Of a stretch of DNA of 64,000 bases, positions 45,815 to 54,891 are shown in pieces. A program made the position numbers and the translations under genes. Where the stretch lies: positions 1 to 64,000 of the forward strand of contig JAPHUD010000018.1 in NCBI GenBank assembly GCA_026196775.1, read 5' to 3'. Position 1 is the first letter of the stretch, and each line of letters opens with the position of its first letter. A model generated the notes under the pieces. The model saw only the letters and a list, made by a program, of their open reading frames with translations, made no database searches and had not been told where the DNA came from. The stretch is from Flavobacteriales bacterium. GTDB lineage: Bacteria > Bacteroidota > Bacteroidia > Flavobacteriales_E > Vicingaceae.

Positions 45815-46753
45815 TTATTTTTCACTAAGTTCATTAATGATTTTGTTTTTTAATACTGCTGTAAAAGCAGCTTTTCCATTTTCATTCATATGGTGGGAAT
45901 CAAAAAAATAATCATGTTTAACCTGATATTGTTTTTCAAAATCCCAAATAGGAATATTATATTCTAATAACATTTTATCTTGAGGTGGGTTTTTGAGCAT
46001 TTCTTCTCCACAAAAATGTTTAAGCGTATTTAAATAATAGTCAGTAACAGGATATTTGATACCTATAACTTTTATTTGATGAGATTGGCATAGTTCAATG
46101 GTCTTCCTAAAATAGATTAAAGCGTCTTCATAATATAGGTTTTCAGGATTGTTAGATAGTAACTTGTGTTTAATAAATAATTCGGTATTAACCTGCTTTT
46201 GTATTTCAGAAAAATCAGAAAATTTTTGTAATCCTCTTTTTGTTTTAACTGTATTATTTTTTTTAATAATATTTTTTATTTCTATATAAGGAAATAATTG
46301 ATATGCAATTGATTTTAGGTATCTTTCATTATTAATAACCCCTTCTTTTAATAATTCAGAATAGTTAACATAATTATTGTAAAAAAATTGATTTTCTGCA
46401 TATCTAAAGTAATTAGTGGAAAATCTAGAAATATCCGCTTGTAAAAACACGTACTCAGGCTTTAGTTGGAGTTCTTCTAAAACATATTTTAACCTATAAT
46501 AAGTTAAAATAGGACCCTCTCCAAAAAAGGTAAGTTTAAAAGAATTATTAATTTCATTTTCATTAATAGACCTAGTTGGATGAGAGTCTCCTGTAAATAA
46601 GAATTTTGGTGCTTCTTTTAGACTTTCAAAATGTTTTTGATTTTCAACTAAAGAACTTGTTTTTGTAGTGATTGTGAAAAAAACACTTACCATTGCAGCA
46701 TGGAGAAGCAGAAATGTGATTAAAAAAAGTATTATTTTTCGTTTATAAGTCAT
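45815..46753 (-). CDS. SGNH-like acylesterase partner of MBOAT (AlgX/DltD-type)
   Basis: The 312-residue protein has one N-terminal membrane helix (about 8-28) and a periplasmic SGNH-like domain. Block I is GDSHPT (D56, S57, H58), and the C-terminal DSHH pair (D285, H288) fits the catalytic Asp-x-x-His. Such proteins work with MBOAT acyltransferases to O-acetylate or otherwise O-acylate exported glycans or lipids. Its start overlaps the MBOAT stop by one base (TAATG), which supports the pairing. Confidence 0.8.
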   Translation of the reverse strand: MTYKRKIILFLITFLLLHAAMVSVFFTITTKTSSLVENQKHFESLKEAPKFLFTGDSHPTRSINENEINNSFKLTFFGEGPILTYYRLKYVLEELQLKPEYVFLQADISRFSTNYFRYAENQFFYNNYVNYSELLKEGVINNERYLKSIAYQLFPYIEIKNIIKKNNTVKTKRGLQKFSDFSEIQKQVNTELFIKHKLLSNNPENLYYEDALIYFRKTIELCQSHQIKVIGIKYPVTDYYLNTLKHFCGEEMLKNPPQDKMLLEYNIPIWDFEKQYQVKHDYFFDSHHMNENGKAAFTAVLKNKIINELSEK

Positions 46754-48186
46754 TAAAATCTAAAGTAATAAAAACTAGCACTTTCATTAATTGAAAATAC
46801 TAAAATAGTAACTATCATTAGTACATAAAAAAGAATTCTAATATAATTGTTTTTTATACTTGAGAATGGATGAAACTTCCCATCTTTTGAAAAGTAATTA
46901 ATAGATTCGGTTACTAAAATTGTTACTCCAACAATCACTATTAATTCAAAGCTAGGATTAAAATCTCCATAAAAGGTGGTTACTTTTTTAATAATAGTCA
47001 ATGATTCATTAAAGTCTGAAGCTCTAAAGAAAATTCCTAATGTAAGAAATGATGTTACCGTAGTAAGTTTAAAAATGAACCTTGGAATAATTTTGTTTTT
47101 AGTAAAATGAATTCTCTTAAAAAATTTTAACCGTACATTTTTGGTAGCATAATCAATAATCATATATACACCCGCTAATAAACCAAAAAAGAAAAAATTG
47201 TATGATGCTCCATGCCATAAACCAATAACAATAAAAACAAAAAGAACATTAAAAAGTGTTCTCAGAGTATTATTTCTTACTATACCACCCATTGGGTTAA
47301 ATATATATAACTTTACCCATCTTGATAAGGTTGCATGCCACCTTGTCCATATTTCTCTGATATTTATTGATGAAAATGGTTTAAAGAAGTTTTGACTTAA
47401 TTCAATTCCAAAATATCTTGCAGAACCCATTGCAATGTCGCAATAAGCAGAAAAATCATTATATAAAAAGTATATAAAAGCTAAAAGAGCTAAATATATT
47501 TCGAATCCGCCTGTTGTAGGAGAGTCGATTTTATTAAATACATTGTTTACAAAAATGACTAGATTATCTGCAATAACTATTTTTTTGAAAAAACCTAATA
47601 GAATTAGTTTACTTCCCTCAGAAAAATTAGCCCAATTTAATGTTGTTTTATTTTTAAATTGAGGAATTAAAAAGCCGGGAGATTCAATTGGCCCTGCAAC
47701 TAATTGAGGAAAAAATGATATATAAAGAGCAAAATGTCCCAAATGAGTTTCTCTCTTTATTCTTTCTTTATATACATCAACTATATAGCTAATAGCTTGA
47801 AAAGTATAAAAAGAAATACCAATTGGTAGTATTATGTTTCCGAAAGACCAACTAAATGTAGTTTTATTACTTGTAAATAAACCGAATATGTCATTTGTAA
47901 TTTGATGGAACCATTCAAAATATTTAAAAAATAATAGATGAGAAAGTACTAAGATTACTCCTAAAGTAAGAATGGTTTTAGATTTTTTGTTATAAAGTAT
48001 GAATCCAGCAAAATAGGCTATCAATGTTATACTAAACATTAATAGCAAAAATGTAGGTTCATAAAAACCATAAAAAAAGTAACTTGATAATAATAATAAA
48101 ATCCACCGATATTTATGATTGATTAAATAATATACACCTACAACTAAAGGCAAAAATAATATGTACCAAATGGTATTAAATCCCAT
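46753..48186 (-). CDS. MBOAT family O-acyltransferase (AlgI/DltB-like)
   Basis: The 477-residue protein has about eleven membrane helices. The MBOAT signature includes FSAYCDIAMGSARYFGIEL, SINIREIWTRWHATLS and the catalytic His in VIGLWHGASYNF (near 325). It passes acyl groups across the membrane to a periplasmic partner for O-acylation. Its downstream neighbour is the SGNH-like protein (1-base overlap), and its upstream neighbour is the sulfotransferase gene (1-base gap). The acceptor is unknown but is probably a surface glycan or glycolipid. Confidence 0.93.
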   Translation of the reverse strand: MGFNTIWYILFLPLVVGVYYLINHKYRWILLLLSSYFFYGFYEPTFLLLMFSITLIAYFAGFILYNKKSKTILTLGVILVLSHLLFFKYFEWFHQITNDIFGLFTSNKTTFSWSFGNIILPIGISFYTFQAISYIVDVYKERIKRETHLGHFALYISFFPQLVAGPIESPGFLIPQFKNKTTLNWANFSEGSKLILLGFFKKIVIADNLVIFVNNVFNKIDSPTTGGFEIYLALLAFIYFLYNDFSAYCDIAMGSARYFGIELSQNFFKPFSSINIREIWTRWHATLSRWVKLYIFNPMGGIVRNNTLRTLFNVLFVFIVIGLWHGASYNFFFFGLLAGVYMIIDYATKNVRLKFFKRIHFTKNKIIPRFIFKLTTVTSFLTLGIFFRASDFNESLTIIKKVTTFYGDFNPSFELIVIVGVTILVTESINYFSKDGKFHPFSSIKNNYIRILFYVLMIVTILVFSINESASFYYFRF

Positions 48187-48187
48187 A

Positions 48188-49222
48188 TTAACTTTTAAAA
48201 ATAATTTTTTTCAATTTGTAAGGAAGGGAGTAATAAGGAAAATAATACAGTATAACAGAAAGCCTAAATAAAGGGTATATTGTTATAATTCGAAGATAAG
48301 CCCAAATTTTTTCTAATAGATTAGCTTTTGAAAAACTCAAATAATTAAACTCTTTCGCAGTTTTAGAACAAATGGTTTCTATTAGGATTAAATCTTGATT
48401 AGAAAATTTATCTTTCCAATAATTAATTCTTTCATTGTTCAAAGGCATTTTTAGACGGTTATGCATTTCAATTATTTTGTCTTTTGCTGCTTTGGATAAG
48501 TCTGCTTTCTCAAATTTCTCCATAACTGAGTTTTCATGGGTATGCAGCATTTTCTCATTAAAACTAATAGTTAAAAAGTCTGTAATTTTACTCAATGTTT
48601 CTTTTGGTTGCTCAACGATAGCTTCATATTTAATTCGTATAAACTTTTCAGGAAATTTTTGTTCGTACTTTAATATTGAAGTATAATATAAACTCCACGA
48701 GGCAGCATATGAAACCATTAGCTTACTTATAGTACCTTCAGTATGTTTTTTTCGAGAAACTATGTTGTCTCTAAAATCACGTGTTAATATTATAAATTTC
48801 GCATCTGGAAAAAGAGCAATTAAATCTTTAATATAAAGGCTGTAAACGGGATTTTTGTCAACAAATACTTTTATTTGATTTTGATCTTTTGCAGGATTGT
48901 TATGGAGATAAACTTCCTTACAAAGCTCTTGGTAATTGATTTGTTTTTCATTTATGTTATATTTTTCCAAAAAGCTTAAATCTGGTTTCCAAATACTTTG
49001 TGTGTGGTTATGATTTAATGTAAATAGCGTTTTAAATTCAGCAATTAAGTTGCTGCCAGAAAGAGTTGAAAGGTTTTTACCAAATAATATAAAATTATTT
49101 TCAGGAGCAGCCGAGATGCATGGATTTCCATTTAGCATATCAGTAAGTAATGTTGTTCCCGATCTCCCAATCCCAACAATAAAGCAGGGAGTAATATCTA
49201 AATTATTTTTTTGAGTTCCCAT
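48188..49222 (-). CDS. PAPS-dependent sulfotransferase, copy A
   Basis: The 344-residue protein has the 5'-phosphosulfate loop GIGRSGTT (G17-T24). A 3'-phosphate block (LTRDFRDNIVSRKKHTEG, SWSLYY) and the family pattern RIKYEAIVEQPKETL follow. It would transfer sulfate from PAPS to a hydroxyl or amine. A C-terminal hydrophobic stretch (about 310-335) may associate with membrane. It overlaps the second sulfotransferase gene by 20 bases and is followed one base later by MBOAT. A paralogue pair with different acceptors is likely. Confidence 0.9.
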   Translation of the reverse strand: MGTQKNNLDITPCFIVGIGRSGTTLLTDMLNGNPCISAAPENNFILFGKNLSTLSGSNLIAEFKTLFTLNHNHTQSIWKPDLSFLEKYNINEKQINYQELCKEVYLHNNPAKDQNQIKVFVDKNPVYSLYIKDLIALFPDAKFIILTRDFRDNIVSRKKHTEGTISKLMVSYAASWSLYYTSILKYEQKFPEKFIRIKYEAIVEQPKETLSKITDFLTISFNEKMLHTHENSVMEKFEKADLSKAAKDKIIEMHNRLKMPLNNERINYWKDKFSNQDLILIETICSKTAKEFNYLSFSKANLLEKIWAYLRIITIYPLFRLSVILYYFPYYSLPYKLKKIIFKS

Positions 49223-50264
49223 TCCTTACCGTTTCAATTCGTTGAATATGTTTTTTAAATCTATTTACTTTAAATTTTATAGGCAAATAGAATGTAATTT
49301 TATCTTTTAGTTGCTCAATTAATAATCTATATCTTATGTGAATTGTTTTAATGAATAAGCTTGTTTTTTTCAAGACAGTTATCTTAGTTTGAGGCTTATA
49401 CCCAAGTTTTTTACCAAATCTCTTGCAAATATAATCACTTAAAATTAGTTGTTCATAAGCAAGGTTTGTTTTCCAACTATCTAATCTACTTGTGTTTATT
49501 GGCTTTATTAAGTCATTGTATTTTTTATTAAGTCGTTCTGAAGAATGATTTGTTAAGTCTTTAACAATTGCTTGTTCTTCATTTACCTGTAAATTGTCTG
49601 TCGAATATTGTTCTATTTTTAAAAAAGAAAATATTCGGTCTAATGTATTTTCAGGATGGCTTACTAACTCTTCGTATTTAATTTTTAGTACTTGGTTTGA
49701 GTGTTGTTTTTCAAACTTTAAGGCTTTACTCATAAAATAATTCCACCTTATAGCATTATAAGCCACAGAAGACGGTCGGATATGTACACTTTCTATTCTA
49801 GATAAAATATTTGCACGATAATCTCGGGTAATAAATATAAATTTTGCATTAGGATTTAATTCTAATAATTTTTTGCAATAAAGAGTGTTAGAAGGATTTT
49901 TATCTATAATTATTGGTGCATTAACAGAATGATTTGTTTTGTGTTTAAAGAATTTATAGAAACATTTACAAAGTTCGTGGTAATTACCAATAAAAGGTTG
50001 TTGTAAAAAATCATTTTCTTTATTTAAAGTATAACCATATCCAATATAAGGTTGTAATTTATTAAATAAAAGGTTGAATTCATGAATAAGCAAAAGCTCG
50101 GAAGGTTTAAAATAAGTTTTGTTTTTAAATGAATTATAAAAGAAAGTAACAAAGTAGTTTTCGGGTATGGTGTTTATTTCAGGGTGGGCACCTAAAATAG
50201 AAGTTAGTAATGTAGTTCCAGAGCGACCAATTCCTATAATATAATTAACTTCTATAATGTTCAT
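49203..50264 (-). CDS. PAPS-dependent sulfotransferase, copy B
   Basis: The 353-residue protein is a paralogue of the adjacent sulfotransferase. The phosphosulfate loop is GIGRSGTT (G11-T18), and the 3'-phosphate region TRDYRANILSRIESVHIRP is followed by NYFMSKALKFEKQ. The family block LKIKYEELVSHPENTLDRIF is present. The two copies share an ordered set of motifs but differ in the middle, so they probably sulfate different sites. It lies 78 bases after the second LpxO-like hydroxylase gene. Confidence 0.9.
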   Translation of the reverse strand: MNIIEVNYIIGIGRSGTTLLTSILGAHPEINTIPENYFVTFFYNSFKNKTYFKPSELLLIHEFNLLFNKLQPYIGYGYTLNKENDFLQQPFIGNYHELCKCFYKFFKHKTNHSVNAPIIIDKNPSNTLYCKKLLELNPNAKFIFITRDYRANILSRIESVHIRPSSVAYNAIRWNYFMSKALKFEKQHSNQVLKIKYEELVSHPENTLDRIFSFLKIEQYSTDNLQVNEEQAIVKDLTNHSSERLNKKYNDLIKPINTSRLDSWKTNLAYEQLILSDYICKRFGKKLGYKPQTKITVLKKTSLFIKTIHIRYRLLIEQLKDKITFYLPIKFKVNRFKKHIQRIETVRNGNSKK

Positions 50265-50342
50265 ATCTATTTTAATGTAAATAGCTGAATTTTAGCTGCA
50301 AGGTAATAATTATTGATGATATTGCTATTATCAATAATAAAA

Positions 50343-51089
50343 TCATTTAATTATAAAAGAATGAATTCTAGTAAAAACATAAACAGGTACGGCAAAAGTA
50401 CTCATCATCCATTTTCTCATAAAAGCCGGAATATGGTATAATATTGTAGTTTTCTGTAATGTATATTGAATTACAAGAGAAGCTAACATTTGTGCTGAAA
50501 TCCATTTGGTTTTATGTTGGAATTCTGGTCTGATAATGTCTAATATTAAAACAATTCTTTTTTCGCTAGTGTTATTCCAAGCTAAGTGAAGGTGTGCATC
50601 ACAAAAAGCAAATGGGATACCTTCATGCCATGATATTTCTTTATTGAGTACTTTAAAACCACAGTCAGGTAATTTTGCCGGAACTAAAAGTGGCAAATGA
50701 ACTCTATACATTGCATTTGAATCTCCAGTGTGAGGTTTTAATTGAGTTTGCTTACTTAGTTGACTAAAAGATGCAGAGACTAAATAGGGTATTTGTTTGA
50801 TTATGTCAGTGGTAATCGGGAATTTTTTTTGATTCTTTTTATAATTCAACAACCAAAATTTAAAAGGCAGTATTTTCCAATTAGTAGGTTGGTTTGCAAA
50901 TGTTTTATTGTAATAAGGAATGAATTTTTGTTCATCAGCAGTTAATAATTCTTTTTGAATTGACAGATAGTTGTCTTTTAAAAGTTTATACCAATTTGTA
51001 TGTTCAATATCAAAAAAAGGAGGTTCGCTACCATTATAAGCACCGTTTGAAGAAAAAGAAAACCATATTTTATTTAAGTCGGACTTCAA
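50343..51089 (-). CDS. Asp/Asn beta-hydroxylase (LpxO-like) with C-terminal hydrophobic tail
   Basis: The 248-residue protein belongs to the Asp/Asn beta-hydroxylase family (Fe(II)/2-oxoglutarate oxygenases). The metal His ligands are H120 (KPHTGDSN) and H168 (AHLHLAW); R129 and H131 (YRVHL) and R178 follow the family pattern. LpxO, which hydroxylates lipid A acyl chains, is of this family. A hydrophobic C-terminal region (about 199-240) suggests membrane contact, as in LpxO. The start is TTG at 51089, sharing bases with the upstream stop (TTGA). It is the second of three paralogues. Confidence 0.85.
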   Translation of the reverse strand: MKSDLNKIWFSFSSNGAYNGSEPPFFDIEHTNWYKLLKDNYLSIQKELLTADEQKFIPYYNKTFANQPTNWKILPFKFWLLNYKKNQKKFPITTDIIKQIPYLVSASFSQLSKQTQLKPHTGDSNAMYRVHLPLLVPAKLPDCGFKVLNKEISWHEGIPFAFCDAHLHLAWNNTSEKRIVLILDIIRPEFQHKTKWISAQMLASLVIQYTLQKTTILYHIPAFMRKWMMSTFAVPVYVFTRIHSFIIK

Positions 51090-51847
51090 TTATGTTTTTT
51101 TATTACGCCATATTTTTTTTGGTAAGGATAGAGTAAAAATAGTAAAATAAATATGGATGAATTAATTACTTTATGTACCCACTTAGGCATTTTTTTTATG
51201 AAGGAATATTGTTCAAATAATAATTGTAAAATCAGAAAAGAACGTATTTTTAAGCAAATAGCATTTTTTTTATGTTTATATTCACTTCTAATTACATCAA
51301 AAACAACAATTACTCTTTTTTTATCAGATAAATTCCACGCCTCATGTTTATTGGCATCATTAAAAATTAATAGTTGGTTGTTGTTCCATTCAGCATCTTG
51401 GTTATTTACTTTAAAACCACATCTTGGCAAACCTTCCGGAATATCTATTCCTAAGTGACATCTGTAAAAAGTATTTGAATCCCCATGATGAGCTTTAATT
51501 TTTTCTCCAGCTTCTAAAATATTGATTGATATAGATACAATTTCAGGAAATTGAACTAAAAGATTATTAAAAACAGAGGTTAAAGTGAGTGCCTTATTAA
51601 TTTTTATACCCCATGTTATAAAGCTAAATGTTTTCCAGCCAGATTTTTCTGTTAGTCCTTTAATAAAATACCCCTTAGGAGTAAAATCTTCCGAGTTGAT
51701 TATTCGAGTTATTTCTGTAGCTATCTCATTTGAGTTAGCTTCTATATCTTTTGCCCATTCAAAACTTTCAGAAGAATAAAAATTAGGTGTATCTGAATAG
51801 TGTTCAGACGAAAAATAAGCAAACCATTCTTCTTTTAATTGTTTCAA
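51086..51847 (-). CDS. Asp/Asn beta-hydroxylase (LpxO-like), TTG start
   Basis: The start at TTG 51847 (253 residues) gives MKQLKEEWFAYFSS, which lines up with the paralogue's MKSDLNKIWFSFSS. A TTG at 51886 would add 13 residues without match. Metal ligands and substrate residues are in KAHHGDSNTFYRCHL and ANKHEAWNLSDKKR. The C-terminus (about 205-245) is hydrophobic (LILQLLFEQY, SSIFILLFLL), so membrane attachment is likely. It overlaps the next paralogue gene by 4 bases. It may hydroxylate an acyl chain or peptide-like group of the product. Confidence 0.85.
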   Translation of the reverse strand: MKQLKEEWFAYFSSEHYSDTPNFYSSESFEWAKDIEANSNEIATEITRIINSEDFTPKGYFIKGLTEKSGWKTFSFITWGIKINKALTLTSVFNNLLVQFPEIVSISINILEAGEKIKAHHGDSNTFYRCHLGIDIPEGLPRCGFKVNNQDAEWNNNQLLIFNDANKHEAWNLSDKKRVIVVFDVIRSEYKHKKNAICLKIRSFLILQLLFEQYSFIKKMPKWVHKVINSSIFILLFLLYPYQKKYGVIKKHN

Positions 51848-51954
51848 AATAATTACCTTTATTCTTGAATTTGGTATAAGAATCAAATTTATAATAATTA
51901 ATTAAGATTATAGCATAATTGGTGGTAAATCAATTATTAAATAGGTGATTAACT

Positions 51955-52614
51955 ATGGAGAGTCAGACATCAAATTTTCATCGTAATTTTTTTGAGTGGA
52001 CAGAGTTATTAGAGTTAAATTGGGAAATTATAAAAGATGAATTAATGCATGTTTATTACAATCATGATCAACTAACTTATAAAAGCAATTGGTTTTTAGC
52101 TCACCCTCATTATGTAGATTCGAAAACAAATAAAGCCTGGAAGACTTATGAATTTGTTTTTTTTGGAATTAAACAATTAGGGCATTGTCAAAATTGCCCA
52201 AAAACAGCTGAATTGCTAGAAAGAATACCAAATTTAGTTACTGCACAGTTTTCAGTATTAGAACCACATACTAAAATATCACCTCATAAGGGATTCACTA
52301 AAATGGTATTGCGCAATCATTTGGCATTAGAAGTGCCTTCTTCAACACTTTGTAAAATTAAAGTTGAAGATGAAGAAACTTCATGGAAAGAGGGGGAAGT
52401 TATTACTTTTGATGATAGTAAAATGCACGAAGCCTGGAATTTATCAGACAAACCAAGAATGGTATTAATGATAGATGTAGCTAATCCATCTATGCCTTAC
52501 TCTTCAGAAGAAATTTGCAATTATAAAATTGAAAATATAGACGATCCGTTTCTATTAAGTATGGCAAATAAATCAACATGGAAAAAATGGTTGAATCAAG
52601 GCTATTTTAATTAG
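51955..52614 (+). CDS. Asp/Asn beta-hydroxylase, third paralogue, opposite strand
   Basis: The 219-residue protein is closest to the classic family pattern: SPHKGFTKMVLRNHLALEVP, then TFDDSKMHEAWNLSDKPRMVLMIDV. Metal His residues lie in each block. Unlike its two neighbours it lacks a long hydrophobic tail, so it should be soluble. It lies on the plus strand in the gap between two leftward operons. It is divergent from the LpxO-like pair, and its stop abuts the GNAT stop. Three paralogues within 2.3 kb suggests several distinct hydroxylations in one pathway. Confidence 0.88.
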   Translation: MESQTSNFHRNFFEWTELLELNWEIIKDELMHVYYNHDQLTYKSNWFLAHPHYVDSKTNKAWKTYEFVFFGIKQLGHCQNCPKTAELLERIPNLVTAQFSVLEPHTKISPHKGFTKMVLRNHLALEVPSSTLCKIKVEDEETSWKEGEVITFDDSKMHEAWNLSDKPRMVLMIDVANPSMPYSSEEICNYKIENIDDPFLLSMANKSTWKKWLNQGYFN

Positions 52615-53229
52615 TTAAAGTAAAGTATTTATTTTATCTAAGTTAACCTCACTTTTTTCTCCAATAATAGTAAAAGAGCCATCTGTTTCAGTATAGTTTT
52701 TTGCTGCTAACCTAAGTTTTTGGGCATTTTTATTATAACTCTCTTTTGTTAAAATATACCATTGGTTTTTAGCTTTTTCCTGACCGGGAATTAATACATA
52801 GCCTAACATCTTGTTATATTTAATGGCTTTAGAGTTTTCTGGCAAAATTCTTATGAATGATTTGTCACCAATTTTTAATTCATTAAAAATAAAATCTAAT
52901 AAAATTAGTGAAGCAAAAATGGGGTAGGGAGTGTTTAAGAAATCATCATCCCAAATAAAAATTCCTCCTTCTCCATATTCTTCATTTATATTAACATCTT
53001 TACAATTAATTACGCCAATTGGAGTGTCGTTAATAATAATTAAAAAATAATAGTTAAAAGGATTGTTAACTTTTTTAAACCACTCAATTTGTTCTTTCTC
53101 TGATATCTTTTTTTTATACCCCATATATTTTCTAATATTTGGGTGATTACGCCATTTACGAATTAACTCAATGTCGTTTTTATTAATTCTTTTAAGAGAG
53201 ATGCCATATTGATTTAATATAAAGGTCAT
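52615..53229 (-). CDS. GNAT family acyltransferase
   Basis: The 204-residue protein has the RimJ/RimL-type GNAT N-terminus (ISLKRINKNDIELIRKWRNH). The acyl-CoA/ACP loop region follows, with IGVINCKDVNINEEYGEGGIFIWDDDF and ENSKAIKYNKMLGYV. The C-terminal 50 residues are extra. In O-antigen clusters such enzymes N-acylate amino sugars, here perhaps from the nearby ACP. Its start overlaps the GT2 gene by 4 bases, and it is the last gene of the six-gene operon. Confidence 0.85.
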   Translation of the reverse strand: MTFILNQYGISLKRINKNDIELIRKWRNHPNIRKYMGYKKKISEKEQIEWFKKVNNPFNYYFLIIINDTPIGVINCKDVNINEEYGEGGIFIWDDDFLNTPYPIFASLILLDFIFNELKIGDKSFIRILPENSKAIKYNKMLGYVLIPGQEKAKNQWYILTKESYNKNAQKLRLAAKNYTETDGSFTIIGEKSEVNLDKINTLL

Positions 53230-54170
53230 ATTTCTTCATCAATTGAATATAATGGTCGATTATTCATTAGTTGAAACATTTTACTTAAATATTCACCTAA
53301 TACACCAAGTATAAAAATAATAAGACCTGATGAAAATAAAATGCTAACAATTATTGATGTGTACCCAGGAACAGCTACACCATGTATTATTTTTCTAGAA
53401 AGATAGAAAAAACCTATTCCAAAATTGATAAATGAAAACAAGAATCCAAAATATTTAATCATTTTTAAAGGAAACAGTGAGGAGTACAAAACAACATCGC
53501 CAGTTAATCTAACAAGGCTAAATAATGAATAATTAGATTTAGATCTTTTGCTTATATTGTGTTTTACATCAACATAAGCTATAGCATTGGTGTACCACAA
53601 GAAAACTTCATCAATAAAAATAAGGTGAGTTGCTTCTGTAGCTATTTTCTTAGCTAATTGTGTATTAATTAACCTAAAGCTTGAACCTTTTACACTATTA
53701 CTACCTTCAATTATTTTTGCAATTGTTTGATAAATTAATTTGAATAATTTTCGAGTTAATGAACGCTCAATATTAGAATAGTTACCATATACAATTTGGG
53801 CTTTGCTTTTAATTTGCTCTTCAATTAATAATTGAATTTGTTGCGGGTTAACTTCTAAATCATCATCTATCGTAATAATATAATTTCCAGAAGCTTTAAT
53901 AAACCCAACGCATGTAGCTATGTGTTGCCCATGATTTTTAGTTAACTTAATGCCTTTAATTATAGTTGGATAGTTTCTTTTTAATTTTGAGATGATTTCC
54001 CACGAGTTATCTTTGCTAAAGTCGTCTATAAAAATTATTTCATAAGCATAGTTAGTGGATTTAAAATAATTCATTAAACCTTCAGAAAGTTCCATTAAAC
54101 TTTTTGAGGCGTTATAAACCGGTACTACTACCGAATAATCTATTTTATGCTCCTGCTGTAAGTCCACCAT
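53226..54170 (-). CDS. GT2 glycosyltransferase, DPM1/GtrB type with two C-terminal helices
   Basis: The 314-residue protein begins with the GT2 fold YSVVVPVYNASKSL. The acidic motif TIDDDLEVNPQQ carries the DxD. EGSNSVKGSSFRLI is followed by two membrane helices (about 230-255 and 265-290). It would load a sugar onto undecaprenyl phosphate, supplying a lipid-linked donor. The start overlaps the SDR gene by 26 bases, which supports coupled translation. Confidence 0.9.
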   Translation of the reverse strand: MVDLQQEHKIDYSVVVPVYNASKSLMELSEGLMNYFKSTNYAYEIIFIDDFSKDNSWEIISKLKRNYPTIIKGIKLTKNHGQHIATCVGFIKASGNYIITIDDDLEVNPQQIQLLIEEQIKSKAQIVYGNYSNIERSLTRKLFKLIYQTIAKIIEGSNSVKGSSFRLINTQLAKKIATEATHLIFIDEVFLWYTNAIAYVDVKHNISKRSKSNYSLFSLVRLTGDVVLYSSLFPLKMIKYFGFLFSFINFGIGFFYLSRKIIHGVAVPGYTSIIVSILFSSGLIIFILGVLGEYLSKMFQLMNNRPLYSIDEEI

Positions 54171-54891
54171 CTAATATAATTTCTGTGCCTGTAATCCATT
54201 TTGAGGCATCTGATAACAAAAATAAAACAGTATTAGCTACATCAATAGGTTTTCCAAGACCTAAAGGATATTTTTTTATATGATAATTATAAATTTCATC
54301 ATCTAAATTTTCTCGAGTTTCTTCTAAAATTTTTGTTTCAACTAATCCTGCTTTAATACAGTTTGACCTTATTTTTTTTGATGAAAGCTCTAAGGCTAAT
54401 GTTTTGCTATATGCTTCTAATGCTGCTTTTGAGGAAGTATAGATTGCACCTCCTTTGTAAGGAAAACTGCTAGAAATAGAAGATATAAATACTAATGAAG
54501 CATTACTATTTATTTTTTTGTTTCTAAGTAAACCAGTCATTAAAAAAACAGCACCATCAAAATTTGGAGTTCTAACTGAGTTTAAATGGTTCTCATCAAT
54601 AAACTGAACAGGAAAAAGTTTAACAAGTCCCGGAGTGTAAACAAAACCGTCAATATTTTCAATTGTTTTACAAAGGTTGTTTATTTGGTTTTTATTAGTC
54701 ACATCTAATTCAATAAAGGAAACTTCATTTTGTATATTTTCAGGTAGTTGAGTTTTTAATGTATTACAATTTCTTGAAGTGAGAATTAGTTTAGCTCCAT
54801 TTTTAAGGCATTCTTTTGTTAACTCCATTCCTATACCGGATGAAGCACCAATTATTAATATGCGTTTATTTTCAATGGAAAAGTTAGTCAT
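54145..54891 (-). CDS. SDR family oxidoreductase (FabG-like)
   Basis: The 248-residue protein has the NAD(P) motif IIGASSGIG and the catalytic Ser/Tyr/Lys set in VFISSISSS and IYTSSKAALEAYSK. The C-terminal ITGTEIILDGGLTAGA is typical of 3-ketoacyl-ACP reductases. In this setting it would reduce the beta-keto group made by the KAS III proteins to a hydroxyl. The start overlaps the KAS III gene by 8 bases. Confidence 0.9.
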   Translation of the reverse strand: MTNFSIENKRILIIGASSGIGMELTKECLKNGAKLILTSRNCNTLKTQLPENIQNEVSFIELDVTNKNQINNLCKTIENIDGFVYTPGLVKLFPVQFIDENHLNSVRTPNFDGAVFLMTGLLRNKKINSNASLVFISSISSSFPYKGGAIYTSSKAALEAYSKTLALELSSKKIRSNCIKAGLVETKILEETRENLDDEIYNYHIKKYPLGLGKPIDVANTVLFLLSDASKWITGTEIILDGGLTAGA

